DNA of 64,000 nucleotides from Sphaerisporangium corydalis (GTDB lineage Bacteria > Actinomycetota > Actinomycetes > Streptosporangiales > Streptosporangiaceae). The translations under genes were made by a program, and so were the position numbers. Location of the stretch: positions 1-64,000 of the forward strand of contig NZ_JANZYP010000040.1 in the NCBI RefSeq assembly GCF_025506355.1, given 5' to 3'. Positions 1-8,192 of this stretch are shown here, piece by piece; the first letter of the stretch is position 1; every line of letters starts with the position of its first letter. The notes under the pieces were generated by a model. That model did not search any database and was not told the origin of the DNA. It saw only the letters and a list, made by a program, of their open reading frames with translations.

Positions 1-98
1 TCGCCGCTCGAGTACCCCGAAGGGCCTTTCCGCTCGACTTGCATGTGTTAAGCACGCCGCCAGCGTTCGTCCTGAGCCAGGATCAAACTCTCCAAACA
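1..98 (-). rRNA. rrs: 16S ribosomal RNA, 5' end (partial)
   Basis: Read on the minus strand, positions 91 down to 72 match the universal 27F priming site, followed by the conserved actinobacterial block ending in ACACATGCAAGTCGAGCG and a short V1 stem. By E. coli numbering base 8 lies at 91, so the mature 5' end should be near 98. Only about the first 98 nt are inside the window; the rest of the rrn operon lies beyond base 1. The V1 loop resembles Streptosporangiaceae sequences, which is a memory-based and modest-confidence taxonomic hint. Confidence 0.97.
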
Positions 99-230
99 AT
101 GCCTGAAGAAATCCCGGCGAACACCACCACACCCGCTATCAAGCATGAGGTGTCAACCAAAGGAACCATCCCCGCACACCACAAAAGGCGCGCGAAAGAC
201 GGAGAAAATGCATAATCATGCACTGGCTTT

Positions 231-260
231 TAACACACTGTTGAGTTCTCAAGAAACGGA
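231..260 (-). promoter_or_regulatory. rRNA leader antitermination element
   Basis: On the minus strand this segment contains TTCTTGAGAACTCAACAGTG, a sequence strongly conserved in rrn leaders of actinomycetes and thought to act as the Nus-dependent antitermination (boxB/boxA-like) region. It lies about 130 nt upstream of the mature 16S end and downstream of the proposed promoter, which is the expected order. Confidence 0.8.
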
Positions 261-325
261 CGCGTACACCATCACCCGAACCCGCAAGGATTCAAGACTC
301 CGGGGCTTCCATCTCGTATGCCCTC

Positions 326-355
326 ATCCTACAAGGTCCGCTTGACCAGGAGCAA
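326..355 (-). promoter_or_regulatory. Predicted rrn promoter
   Basis: On the minus strand a -35 TTGCTC (350-355) and a -10 TAGGAT (326-331) are separated by 18 bp, the spacing usual for actinomycete rrn promoters. The predicted start near 319 gives a leader of about 220 nt that includes the antitermination element. Other rrn promoters may lie further upstream; I found no second pair with good spacing. Confidence 0.6.
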
Positions 356-709
356 ACCGCACCTTTGCAGGCACTTGACTTCCAACCCGGCGAACCATCT
401 AGAATTCAGACCACCCCGTTTCCAGGGCAACCCCTCTAACTTACTCAGACTGTCCTACCAACGCAAGCGGAGGTAGGAAGATCTTTTACGAGGGGTGCCG
501 GCACCACGTCCAACGACGCCCACGCGTCATCCACACGAGGTGGTGAGCGGGGGTGTTGGCCGATCAGGCCGACGTCCAAAAGATTAGCAGCCTCCGGCCC
601 GCACTCGATCCATAACGAGCAACGATCCAGTAGAACCTTTGGGCCCCATGGCCAACTTCCGTCCAACAAGCGGTACAACCAGAGGATCCCGACCCTATCG
701 AGGCAGGCC
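356..709. other. Gene-free region between rrn promoter and transporter gene
   Basis: About 350 bp without a credible coding region. It is less GC-rich than the neighbouring genes near 400-445, as expected for an rrn upstream region, and probably holds further rrn promoter elements on the minus strand and the promoter of the following gene on the plus strand. I could not assign specific sites. Confidence 0.4.
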
Positions 710-1759
710 ATGAGTGATCGAGCGATACCCCGCGCACTGGTCATGCTGCTCATCACGGCCGCGGCCGTTGTCACGCTCGCGGGCATCAAGGCGATCGACA
801 CGATCGTGGGCCCTGTCGTGCTCGCGCTCGTCCTGACCATCGCCGTCTCCCCCATCAGGGCCTGGCTGACGCGCAGGCACGCGCCCGGCTGGCTGGTGGT
901 GGCGGTCCCGCTGGCCGTCGTCATCGTGGGCCTGCTCGGCATGGTCGCGGTCCTGACCGTCGCCGTGGTGCAGATGGCGGTGCTGGTCCCCGGCTACTCC
1001 AACCAGTTCAACAAGCTGGTGGCGGACGCGCAGAGCTGGGCCGCCGCGCACGGCATCGCCCCGCAGGTGAGCAAGGCGCTCCGGTCCTTCGACCCGGGCA
1101 AGATCTTCGAGTTCGCCCAGGGACTGCTGTCCAGCGTGCTCGGAGTGGTGTCCAGCCTGCTCCTGATCGTCATCCTGCTGCTGGCGATGAGCCTGGACGC
1201 GCCGGTCATCTCCCGCATCATGTCGGCCGCGTCCGCCGAGCGGCCGGCGATCACCACGGCGCTCACGACCTTCGCCCACAAGACCCGCCGCTACCTGCTC
1301 GTCTCCACGATCTTCGGCCTGATCTGCGCCGCGCTGGACGTCGTCGGGCTGTACGTCCTGCATGTGCCGCTGCCCCTGCTGTGGGGGGTGGTCGCATTGA
1401 TCACCAACTACATCCCGAACATCGGGTTCGTCATCGGGCTGGTGCCCCCCGCGCTCCTGGCGCTGCTCACCGGGGGGATCCGGGCGATGATCCTTGTCGT
1501 CATCGTCTACATGGTGATCAACATCGTGGTGCAGTCGTTCATCCAGCCGAAGTTCCTCGGTGACGCGGTGGGGCTGAGCACGACGGTGACGTTCCTCTCG
1601 CTGATCATCTGGGCGACGGTGCTCGGGCCGCTCGGGGCGCTGCTCGCCATCCCGCTCACCCTGCTGACCCGCGCCCTGTTCATCGACAGCGACCCGGGCG
1701 CCAAGTGGTCCGGCGCGTTCGTGTCGGGCGAGATCCCCAGTGAGCGGCCCCGCTCGTAG
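710..1759 (+). CDS. AI-2E family transporter (membrane protein)
   Basis: A 349-aa integral membrane protein of the AI-2E/PerM superfamily (UPF0118). It has the family layout: two N-terminal membrane segments (about residues 8-45), a third near 60-85, an amphipathic central stretch (85-140), a further membrane pair near 140-165, and a C-terminal cluster of hydrophobic segments (200-325) with the conserved NYIPNIGFVIGLVPPALLAL region around 240. Members export autoinducer-2-like molecules or act as Na+/H+ antiporters; the substrate cannot be read from sequence. The ATG follows a GAGGCAGG ribosome site. It stands alone, convergent with the acyl-CoA ligase gene. Confidence 0.85.
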   Translation: MSDRAIPRALVMLLITAAAVVTLAGIKAIDTIVGPVVLALVLTIAVSPIRAWLTRRHAPGWLVVAVPLAVVIVGLLGMVAVLTVAVVQMAVLVPGYSNQFNKLVADAQSWAAAHGIAPQVSKALRSFDPGKIFEFAQGLLSSVLGVVSSLLLIVILLLAMSLDAPVISRIMSAASAERPAITTALTTFAHKTRRYLLVSTIFGLICAALDVVGLYVLHVPLPLLWGVVALITNYIPNIGFVIGLVPPALLALLTGGIRAMILVVIVYMVINIVVQSFIQPKFLGDAVGLSTTVTFLSLIIWATVLGPLGALLAIPLTLLTRALFIDSDPGAKWSGAFVSGEIPSERPRS

Positions 1760-1771
1760 GCACGGCGGACC

Positions 1772-3394
1772 TCAGAAGAGCAGGTTGCCGCGCCCGGTCT
1801 CGGCGAAGCGCCTCCTCAGCGCGGCGCGGCCGGCGTCGGTCAGCGGCACGTAGTGCGGGTCCCGGTCCGGCCGCCAGTACACCGGATCGGCGCATTCCCA
1901 CCGTTCGCGTCGGAGGCCGTTCTTGTCCACCTTGTTGGTGGCGGTGAGCGGCATCGCCTCGATGAGCCGTACGAAGCGCGGCGCCCATTTGGTGCCCAGG
2001 TCGGGCTGGTCGCGCAGGAACGCGGCGAAATCGTCCGGGTCGAAGGCGCCGGACAGTTCCAGTGTGGCCATCACCTGATCGCCGGTGCGCGGGTCGGGCA
2101 CCGCGTACACCGCGCACATCACCACCGGCGCGTACCGGGACAGGATGCGCTCGACCGGCGCGGCGGCGAAGTTCTCGCTGTCGACGCGCAGCCGGTCGGC
2201 GTCCCGCCCGGCGAAGTAGAAGTAGCCGTCCTGGTCGCGGTAACCGAGGTCGCCGCTCCAGTACCAGCCGTCGCGCAACCGCTGGGCGTCCGCCTCGGGG
2301 TCGGCGTAGTACCCCTCGAAGGTCGCGCCGCGCCGGACGATCTCGCCGATGGCCTCGTGCGCGTTGACCAGCCTCCGCGCCTCGCCGAAGATCGCGCGGG
2401 GGCATTCGCGGCCGGTGTCCGGGTCGTGGATCGCCAGGTCCATGTCGGGGCGCGGCAGGCCGAGGGCGTCCGGCGGCGTCCCCGGATCCTTGTTGATCGC
2501 GATCACGCCCTCGCTGGAGCCGTACCCCTCGATGATGTGGCAGCCGAAGCGCCGGCCGAACTCGGCCATGTCCCGCGCGGACGCCTCGGTGCCGAAGGCG
2601 GCGGCCAGGGTGTTGTCCGCGTCGTCGGGGTGCTCGGGGGTGGCGAGGATGTAGGCGAGCGCCCGCCCCACATAGTTGAAGTACGTAACCCCATATTTCC
2701 GGATATCGGGGAGGAAGCCGGAGGCGCTGAACCGCCGGCGCAGGGCAACGGCCGCTCCCCCGTGCGTCGCCATCGCGAGGTTCGCCATCACCGCGTTGCC
2801 GTGGAACAGCGGCATGGCGACGTAGGTGACCGAGTCCGGCCCGATCCCGAACGCGCTCCCGTGCGCGCCGATCTCCGCCAGGCGTCCCTGGGAGCAGATG
2901 ACCGCTTTGGGGGCGCCGGTGGAGCCCGAGGTGAACAGCAGGAGCAACGGGTCCCGCGCCGCACGGCCCGCGGCGGGAAGGTCCTCGCGGCCGGTCACCG
3001 AGGCGCGGTAGCCGGGGTCGTCGGCGAGCAGGACCGGGGCGCCCAGGTCCAGGCCGTCGAGCAGGCCGGACAGCCCGGAGTCGGTGACCACGAAGAGGCA
3101 GTCGGTGTGCCGGATGTCGGCGGCCAGCTCAGCCCCGCGCCGCGTGGGGTTGATCCCGGCCACGGCGGCTCCGGCGAGCGCGGCTCCGAAGATCCAGAAG
3201 ACGTACTCCGGGACGTTGTCCAGCAGGACGCCGACGTGGAAGGGCCGTCCGGGCCGGCGCGTCGCGAGCGCGAGCGCGGCCCGCCCGCGCGCCTCCCGTA
3301 CGACCTCCGCCCAGGTGTAGGTCCGGTCTTCGAACCGGAGGCCGGGCCGCCCGTCGTGCGCGCGCGCCTCGACCAGTTCCGCGAAGGTCTCCAC
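1772..3394 (-). CDS. fadD17: FadD17-like acyl-CoA synthetase (AMP-forming)
   Basis: A 540-aa adenylate-forming enzyme that would activate a carboxylic acid to its CoA thioester. The ATP-binding signature TSGSTGAPK is at residues 155-163, followed by the family's PLFHGNAVM and EGYGSSEG motifs and a C-terminal SGDLGYRDQDGYFYFAGR hinge. From memory the N-terminal block, FSASGFLPDIRKYG, and the C-terminal CADPV align best with mycobacterial FadD17, a member of the steroid-degradation regulon. The GTG start lies 10 bp after a perfect 18-bp palindrome matching the KstR2 operator consensus. No other sterol-catabolic gene is in the window, so a steroid or side-chain substrate is an inference. Confidence 0.8.
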   Translation of the reverse strand: METFAELVEARAHDGRPGLRFEDRTYTWAEVVREARGRAALALATRRPGRPFHVGVLLDNVPEYVFWIFGAALAGAAVAGINPTRRGAELAADIRHTDCLFVVTDSGLSGLLDGLDLGAPVLLADDPGYRASVTGREDLPAAGRAARDPLLLLFTSGSTGAPKAVICSQGRLAEIGAHGSAFGIGPDSVTYVAMPLFHGNAVMANLAMATHGGAAVALRRRFSASGFLPDIRKYGVTYFNYVGRALAYILATPEHPDDADNTLAAAFGTEASARDMAEFGRRFGCHIIEGYGSSEGVIAINKDPGTPPDALGLPRPDMDLAIHDPDTGRECPRAIFGEARRLVNAHEAIGEIVRRGATFEGYYADPEADAQRLRDGWYWSGDLGYRDQDGYFYFAGRDADRLRVDSENFAAAPVERILSRYAPVVMCAVYAVPDPRTGDQVMATLELSGAFDPDDFAAFLRDQPDLGTKWAPRFVRLIEAMPLTATNKVDKNGLRRERWECADPVYWRPDRDPHYVPLTDAGRAALRRRFAETGRGNLLF

Positions 3395-3404
3395 TCACCG
3401 ATTT

Positions 3405-3422
3405 TGAGCAAGCGCTTGCTCA
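3405..3422. promoter_or_regulatory. 18-bp palindrome, KstR2/TetR-type operator
   Basis: TGAGCAAGCGCTTGCTCA is a perfect palindrome whose core AGCAAGCGCTTGCT fits the published KstR2 consensus AnCAAGnnCTTGnT exactly. It sits 10 bp before the GTG of the acyl-CoA synthetase, where a bound repressor would block transcription start. KstR2 is a TetR-family repressor of the late cholesterol catabolism genes in mycobacteria and rhodococci; the cognate regulator is not in this window. Confidence 0.7.
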
Positions 3423-3451
3423 TAGTCAACGGCACCACCGCCCGGGCAGGG

Positions 3452-4711
3452 TCAGGCGGAGGCGGTCACCGGAGCCAGCGGAGTCTCGGCGCCCGTGCGG
3501 ACGGCGTCCTCCCGCCCGGTCCTGCGCGCCCCCCACGGCATGGCGGCGACCAGGATGGGGAGCAGCACCGCCGAGCTCATCGCCCACGGAGAGTGCAGGT
3601 TCCACCATCGCACGTCGTTGAACTGGGTCAGATACAGATATCCGACCGCCGCCCAGGTCGAGGTGCCGAGGATGACCGGCCAGGCGAACCGCGTCGGCCT
3701 GGCCACCAGGAACGGCATGAACCACATGAGGTACTGCGCGCCGAGCCGCGGGGTCACCACCATGAAGGCCAGCAGCAGGGCCGTGGTCAGGTCGATGGGA
3801 TCGGCCTTGCGCCACAGGATCGTGACGACGATCAGCGTGCCGTAGATCATCCACTGGCCGTAGCGGGCGAGGTCGGCGTCCAGGGTCCAGTTGCCGCCCA
3901 CCTTGAGCGCCGTCCAGCCCCACTCGCCGATGATCGGGCGCACGTCGCCGATGGTCTTGATCACCTCGGGGAGCTGGGAGAGCGACGTGCCCGCGCCGAT
4001 GGGCAGGGTGACGAGGAAGAAGATGGGCGCGACGCCGGTGGTGAAGAACGCGTACAGCCGGCTCCGCAGGTCGGGCAGGAACAGCAGCATGCCGGGGACC
4101 AGCCAGATCGGCCAGCTCTTGGCGCACAGCGCGAGGCCCATCAGCAGGCCCGCGACGATCGCGTTGCGGACCGGCCGCGAGGTCCTGGCGTTCCGCGCCA
4201 CGATGAAGGCGCCGACGCCGAAGGCCAGGGAGACCGGTTCGACCTGGCCGTGCACCGACGCGACCAGCAGCGCCAAGGGGTTGCAGGCGTACTGGAAGGC
4301 GCGCAGGCGGGCGTCCTTGCCGCCGGCCAGCTTGCCCACCAGAGGGATCAGGATGATGTCGGAGACCACGGTCACCAGGCGGCCGGCGATCTCCCACGGG
4401 ATGTGCATCCACAGGAGTAACCCGTAGACGTACGGGATCGTCGGGAGGAAGTGCCAGCCGCCCTCGCTGCCGAGGACGGGGTCCCGGTGGGCGAGGATGG
4501 CCTCGCCCGCCGGTTTGAAGCTGTTCACGAAGTCGACCGGTTGCCAGCTGTCCTTCGCGGACAGGACCATGATCAGAACACGGACCCCGATGCCGATCGC
4601 CAGCGCGACGGCGAGGGACGGTTTCCAGCCCTTCCATTGCGCGACGACCGCGAGCACGACACCTGATGCGAGGACGAGCCCCGTGACGATTGCATAGTCC
4701 ATGACGCCCAC
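3452..4711 (-). CDS. Multi-spanning membrane protein, GT-C glycosyltransferase-like
   Basis: A 419-aa protein with about ten hydrophobic segments over its length and hydrophilic loops near residues 45-90 and 165-175. The organisation, the early acidic/aromatic loop after the second segment, and the NPLALLVASVHGQVEPVSL stretch resemble polyprenol-phosphate-dependent mannosyltransferases (DUF2029/GT87-like). If so it would glycosylate lipids or glycans at the membrane from a lipid-linked sugar donor. The assignment is by pattern only. The start is either GTG at 4711 or ATG at 4702; neither has a good ribosome site, and a perfect inverted repeat lies just upstream of the GTG. Confidence 0.55.
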   Translation of the reverse strand: MGVMDYAIVTGLVLASGVVLAVVAQWKGWKPSLAVALAIGIGVRVLIMVLSAKDSWQPVDFVNSFKPAGEAILAHRDPVLGSEGGWHFLPTIPYVYGLLLWMHIPWEIAGRLVTVVSDIILIPLVGKLAGGKDARLRAFQYACNPLALLVASVHGQVEPVSLAFGVGAFIVARNARTSRPVRNAIVAGLLMGLALCAKSWPIWLVPGMLLFLPDLRSRLYAFFTTGVAPIFFLVTLPIGAGTSLSQLPEVIKTIGDVRPIIGEWGWTALKVGGNWTLDADLARYGQWMIYGTLIVVTILWRKADPIDLTTALLLAFMVVTPRLGAQYLMWFMPFLVARPTRFAWPVILGTSTWAAVGYLYLTQFNDVRWWNLHSPWAMSSAVLLPILVAAMPWGARRTGREDAVRTGAETPLAPVTASA

Positions 4712-4713
4712 TA

Positions 4714-4731
4714 GCCTGCCGGACGGCAGGC
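4714..4731. repeat. Inverted repeat before the GT-C-like gene
   Basis: Arms GCCTGCCG and CGGCAGGC (8 bp, perfect) flank a 2-nt centre. The element is between the end of the last chitinase gene and the next start codon, with no U-run, so it may be an operator or a processing/attenuation hairpin rather than a simple intrinsic terminator. Confidence 0.5.
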
Positions 4732-4835
4732 CAAACCGACCACTCGGGGACGAAAATTGCCACTATCTATCCAGAATTGTTCACACAAAGAAGTGTTTTG
4801 ACTCCAATGGGTGACGATGGCATGGTCAGTGTGCA

Positions 4836-6638
4836 TTACGGGAGCGCGTTCAGGTACGCGCGGTGGCTCAGGGAGAACTCCGATCCGTTGTACCTGTCCC
4901 AGTTGATCGACCACGTCATGAGGCCGCGCAGGCTCGGGTAGACCCCGCGCGGCCGGTAGGAACCGCAGTTGGTCCCCTTCGCCAGGCAGTCGAAGGCCTT
5001 CTGGACCTCGCCCACCGTGGTGAAGCCGTTCCCGGCGTACGGCGCGGCGGGCAGGCCGATGGCGACCTGGTCGGGGCGCAGCGCCGGGAAGAAGTTCGCG
5101 GCGTTCCCCTGGACGGGGAAGCCCGCGAGCAGCATGTCGGTCATGGCCACGTGGAAGTCGGCCGCGCCCATGGTGTGCCACTGGTTGTCCAGCCCGGTGA
5201 TCGGGCCGGAGTTGTAGTCCTGTACGTGGAGCAGCGTGAGGGAGTCGCGCAGGGCGTGGATCACCGGCAGGTACGACCCCGAGCGCTGGTCTGCCCCGCC
5301 GGTCCCGGTGCCGTAGAACTGGTACCCGAGCTGGACGAAGAACGTCTCCGGCGCCATGGTCAGCACGAACTTCGAGCCGTACCTGGCCTTGAGCGTCCTC
5401 AGCGCCGCGATCAGGTTCACCACGACCGGTGTCGTGGGGTTCCTGAAGTCGGTGTCGCCGGGGTTCAGTGACAGGGAGTGGCCCTCGAAGTCGATGTCGA
5501 GCCCGTCGAGGCCGTACCTGTCGATGATCGCGGCGACCGAGGTGACGAAGGTGTCGCGGGCGGCGGTCGTGGTGAGCTGGACCTGGCCGTTCTGGCCGCC
5601 GATCGAGATGAGCACCTTCTTGCCGGCCGCCTGCTTGGCGCGGACGGCGGCGGCGAAGTCGGCGTCGCTCTCGACGTTCGGGCACTCGCCGGACGGGCAC
5701 CGGTTGAACCGGATGTCGCCCGAGGTCACGGAGGTGGGCTCGCCGAAGGCGAGGTCGATGACGTCCCAGGCGTTCGGGACATCGCTCATCCTGATGTATC
5801 CGGACCCGTTGGCGAACGACGCGTGGAGGTAGCCCACCAGCACCCGCTTGGGCAGCGTCCCCGACGGCGGCGGGCCGGTGGTGGGCGTGCCGGTGACCTC
5901 GGCCGAGCGCGCCGACTCCCCCGCCGCGTTGCTGGCGCTCACCGAGAACCGGTACGCCGTACCGGAGGTGAGCCCGGTGGCGGTGTACGTGGTGCCGGCG
6001 GGCGTGGCGACCCTGGTCCCGTCCCGGTAGAGGCCGTACCCGGTCGCCCCCGAGGAGGCCGACCAGCTCAGCGAGACCGTCGAGGACGTGGTGGCGGTGA
6101 CCGCCAGCCCGGTGGGCACCGCCGGGACCTGGGTGCCGCCGCCGTCGCCCGCGGGCCCGTCCAGGACCAGGTCGTCGGCGTTGTAGGCGCCGGTGCCGTA
6201 CCAGCCGTTGACGTAGACCGTCACCGACGTCGTGGCCGCGCCGGTGGTGAAGGCGGTGGTGAGCTGGGTCCAGGCCGCGCCGGGGGCGCCCCAGGTGCTG
6301 ACGTCGGTGGTGCCCGTGCCGAGCGCGCCGAGGAAGACGTAGTTCCCCCGGACCCACGCCGACAGCGTGTACGAGGAGGACGGCTTCACCCGCACCGCCT
6401 GGGAGCAGCGGGCGAAGTCCGAACCGGCCGGGGTCGCCTCCAGCGCGGCGGCGCCTCCGTGCACGGGGCTGGTGACGGTCCGCGAGCCGGACGCGCAGGT
6501 CCAGCCGCTCAGACCGCTCTCGAAGCCGGGGTTGGCGGCGATGTTGGCGGCCAGGGCCGCCGTGGCGGGGAGCACGGCGGCGCCGAGGGCCAGGACGGCC
6601 GTGACGGCGAGCGCCCTGAGGCGGGACACGCGGCTCAT
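4836..6638 (-). CDS. Secreted GH18 chitinase with CBM and FnIII domains
   Basis: A 600-aa secreted enzyme hydrolysing beta-1,4-GlcNAc links in chitin. Order: signal peptide (1-30, ending in an ALA-type cleavage region), a galactose-binding-fold carbohydrate module beginning NPGFESGLSGW (about 32-160), a fibronectin type III domain (about 168-255), then the GH18 barrel. The catalytic DGLDIDFE motif is at 378-385 with Glu385 as proton donor. The ATG overlaps the stop of the upstream chitinase as ATGA, so the two are translationally coupled. An apparent longer frame upstream of this ATG is only read-through of the neighbour's shadow frame. Confidence 0.93.
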   Translation of the reverse strand: MSRVSRLRALAVTAVLALGAAVLPATAALAANIAANPGFESGLSGWTCASGSRTVTSPVHGGAAALEATPAGSDFARCSQAVRVKPSSSYTLSAWVRGNYVFLGALGTGTTDVSTWGAPGAAWTQLTTAFTTGAATTSVTVYVNGWYGTGAYNADDLVLDGPAGDGGGTQVPAVPTGLAVTATTSSTVSLSWSASSGATGYGLYRDGTRVATPAGTTYTATGLTSGTAYRFSVSASNAAGESARSAEVTGTPTTGPPPSGTLPKRVLVGYLHASFANGSGYIRMSDVPNAWDVIDLAFGEPTSVTSGDIRFNRCPSGECPNVESDADFAAAVRAKQAAGKKVLISIGGQNGQVQLTTTAARDTFVTSVAAIIDRYGLDGLDIDFEGHSLSLNPGDTDFRNPTTPVVVNLIAALRTLKARYGSKFVLTMAPETFFVQLGYQFYGTGTGGADQRSGSYLPVIHALRDSLTLLHVQDYNSGPITGLDNQWHTMGAADFHVAMTDMLLAGFPVQGNAANFFPALRPDQVAIGLPAAPYAGNGFTTVGEVQKAFDCLAKGTNCGSYRPRGVYPSLRGLMTWSINWDRYNGSEFSLSHRAYLNALP

Positions 6639-7969
6639 CCGGTGTACCCCGCGAAGATCTTGGAGAAGTCGTACGGCGACTGGGCGATGTTCGTGCACAT
6701 GTACAGGGCTCCGGTGCAGGCGTTGCGGTCGCGGGTCATCTCCCAGAAGGCCAGCTCGCCCAGATGCCTGGTCTTGGCGAACGCGACGAGCTGGCGGGCG
6801 TCGGCCTGGTCGTAGATCCGGCCGTCGTCGTTCTGGCCGACCATCGGCGTGACGCCGACCATGCGCCAGATCTGGGCGTCGGTCCTGCCGGGGTAGAGGG
6901 ATTTGAGCTGGGTGAAGGTGCTCTGCGCGGCCTGGACGGCGGCGTCGCCGTAGTCGGTGGAGCGGTAGTAGTCCATCGCCATGACGTTGACGACGTCCAG
7001 CGCCACGCCGGCGTCGCGGGCCGACCGCACCACGTTCAGGCCGTCGGCGGTGAGCCCTTCGGGCAGCACGGGCAGGGTGAGCGAGATCTTCAGGCCGGGG
7101 TTGGCCTGCTGGAGCCGCGCCAGCGCCTGCGACCTGCGGGCCACCGACACCGGGTCGGCCGAGGCCGCGCCCTCGATGTCGAAGTCGGCGTACTTCAGCG
7201 CGTACGCCTTGACCACGGCGTCGTACTCGGTGAACAGGGCGTTCACATCGGAGCACGCCTGGGCCAGCTCGATGCCGCTGGCGCCGCCGAAGGAGATCTT
7301 CACGTCGCCGCCGGCGCCGCGCAGGGCGTCGATCTGGTCCTTGGCCCAGCCCTGGCGGGGGTCGTAGGCGTTGAACCACATCGCCTTGCAGGCCGAGGCG
7401 GTCACGAAGGCCAGGGTGAGGTTCTTCAGCCCGGAGGCGGACCTCATCGCGGCGAGGCTCGGGGTCGGCCAGGCGCCCATGTCGACGTAGGGCGCGTGGA
7501 AGAGCGACCCCGGGGTGCCGGGCGGCGGCGTCGGGACGGTCGGCGTGGGCGTGGGCGTCGGGGTGGGGGTGGTGCCGCCGGCGCAGGAGCCGCCGTTCAG
7601 CGTGCACCCGGCGGGTGAGCCGGTGCCGGCCGCCACCCAGCCGAACGTGGTGGACGCGCCCGGGGCCAGCGTGCCGTTGTACTCGCGGTTCTTGAACGTG
7701 TAGTGGTCGCCCGAGCGGGTCATGAGCGCGTCCCAGTACGTCCCGGCCGTGGTCCCGGAGGGCAGGTCGAAGGCGACGGTCCAGCCGTTCAGCGCCGAGG
7801 AGCCGGTGTTGGTGATGGTGAACTGGCCGTTGTAGCCGGCGTCCCAGCTCGCGGTCTTGGCGAAGACGGCGGTGTCGGCGTACGCGGTCCCGGGGACGGC
7901 GAGCGCGGCGGTGACCGCGAGGAGGGCCGTGGCGGCGGCGAGGGGCCAGGTGGCGGGGCGGAGTCTCAT
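6635..7969 (-). CDS. Secreted GH18 chitinase with CBM2
   Basis: A 444-aa protein: signal peptide (1-31), a family 2 carbohydrate-binding module (about 33-130) with the paired cysteines and typical YNGQFTITNTGSSALNGW start, a Thr-Pro linker of five TP repeats, then a GH18 catalytic domain. The motif is the reduced form DFDIE with Glu266 as the likely acid/base. The ATG at 7969 has GGGAAG eight bases upstream; a longer GTG start at 8089 would run through GC-rich hairpin DNA and lacks a signal peptide. The architecture resembles Streptomyces ChiC-like enzymes without the FnIII domain. It overlaps the next gene by 4 bp. Confidence 0.93.
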   Translation of the reverse strand: MRLRPATWPLAAATALLAVTAALAVPGTAYADTAVFAKTASWDAGYNGQFTITNTGSSALNGWTVAFDLPSGTTAGTYWDALMTRSGDHYTFKNREYNGTLAPGASTTFGWVAAGTGSPAGCTLNGGSCAGGTTPTPTPTPTPTVPTPPPGTPGSLFHAPYVDMGAWPTPSLAAMRSASGLKNLTLAFVTASACKAMWFNAYDPRQGWAKDQIDALRGAGGDVKISFGGASGIELAQACSDVNALFTEYDAVVKAYALKYADFDIEGAASADPVSVARRSQALARLQQANPGLKISLTLPVLPEGLTADGLNVVRSARDAGVALDVVNVMAMDYYRSTDYGDAAVQAAQSTFTQLKSLYPGRTDAQIWRMVGVTPMVGQNDDGRIYDQADARQLVAFAKTRHLGELAFWEMTRDRNACTGALYMCTNIAQSPYDFSKIFAGYTG

Positions 7970-8005
7970 GACGCAACTTCCCGAGGGGAGGTACCGGGGT
8001 CGGGG

Positions 8006-8035
8006 CCCGCACCCCGGGGCGGGCCGGGGTGCGGG
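8006..8035. terminator. GC-rich hairpin upstream of coupled chitinase pair
   Basis: Two perfect 12-nt arms (CCCGCACCCCGG and its complement) enclose a 6-nt loop between two chitinase genes. On the transcribed minus strand this follows the 8193-9746 gene by about 160 nt and precedes the next ATG by about 40 nt. No T-run follows, so it may stabilise or attenuate mRNA rather than terminate it fully. Confidence 0.5.
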
Positions 8036-8192
8036 TGCGGGTGTGCGGCCAGCGCCGCCCTTGGGGGGTCGGAGCGGCGCGGGCCGCACGGTCAGCGGGT
8101 CCCGGGCGGGCCGGCGGGCCTGGATCGCAGGCGCCGGCGTGGCCTCGGGTCCCGGCCCGGCCGCGCGTACGCGACCGGGCCCGCGGGCCGGG

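Noticed and set aside
1853-4420. An 855-codon plus-strand frame opposite the acyl-CoA ligase and membrane protein
   Set aside because: Arginine/valine/glycine-rich composition and no motifs; it is the reverse-frame shadow of two real minus-strand genes in high-GC DNA.
4836-8012. A single 1058-codon frame that would fuse two chitinases
   Set aside because: The upstream part is a shadow frame of the 6635-7969 gene; the real protein begins at 6638 with a clear signal peptide and ATGA coupling.
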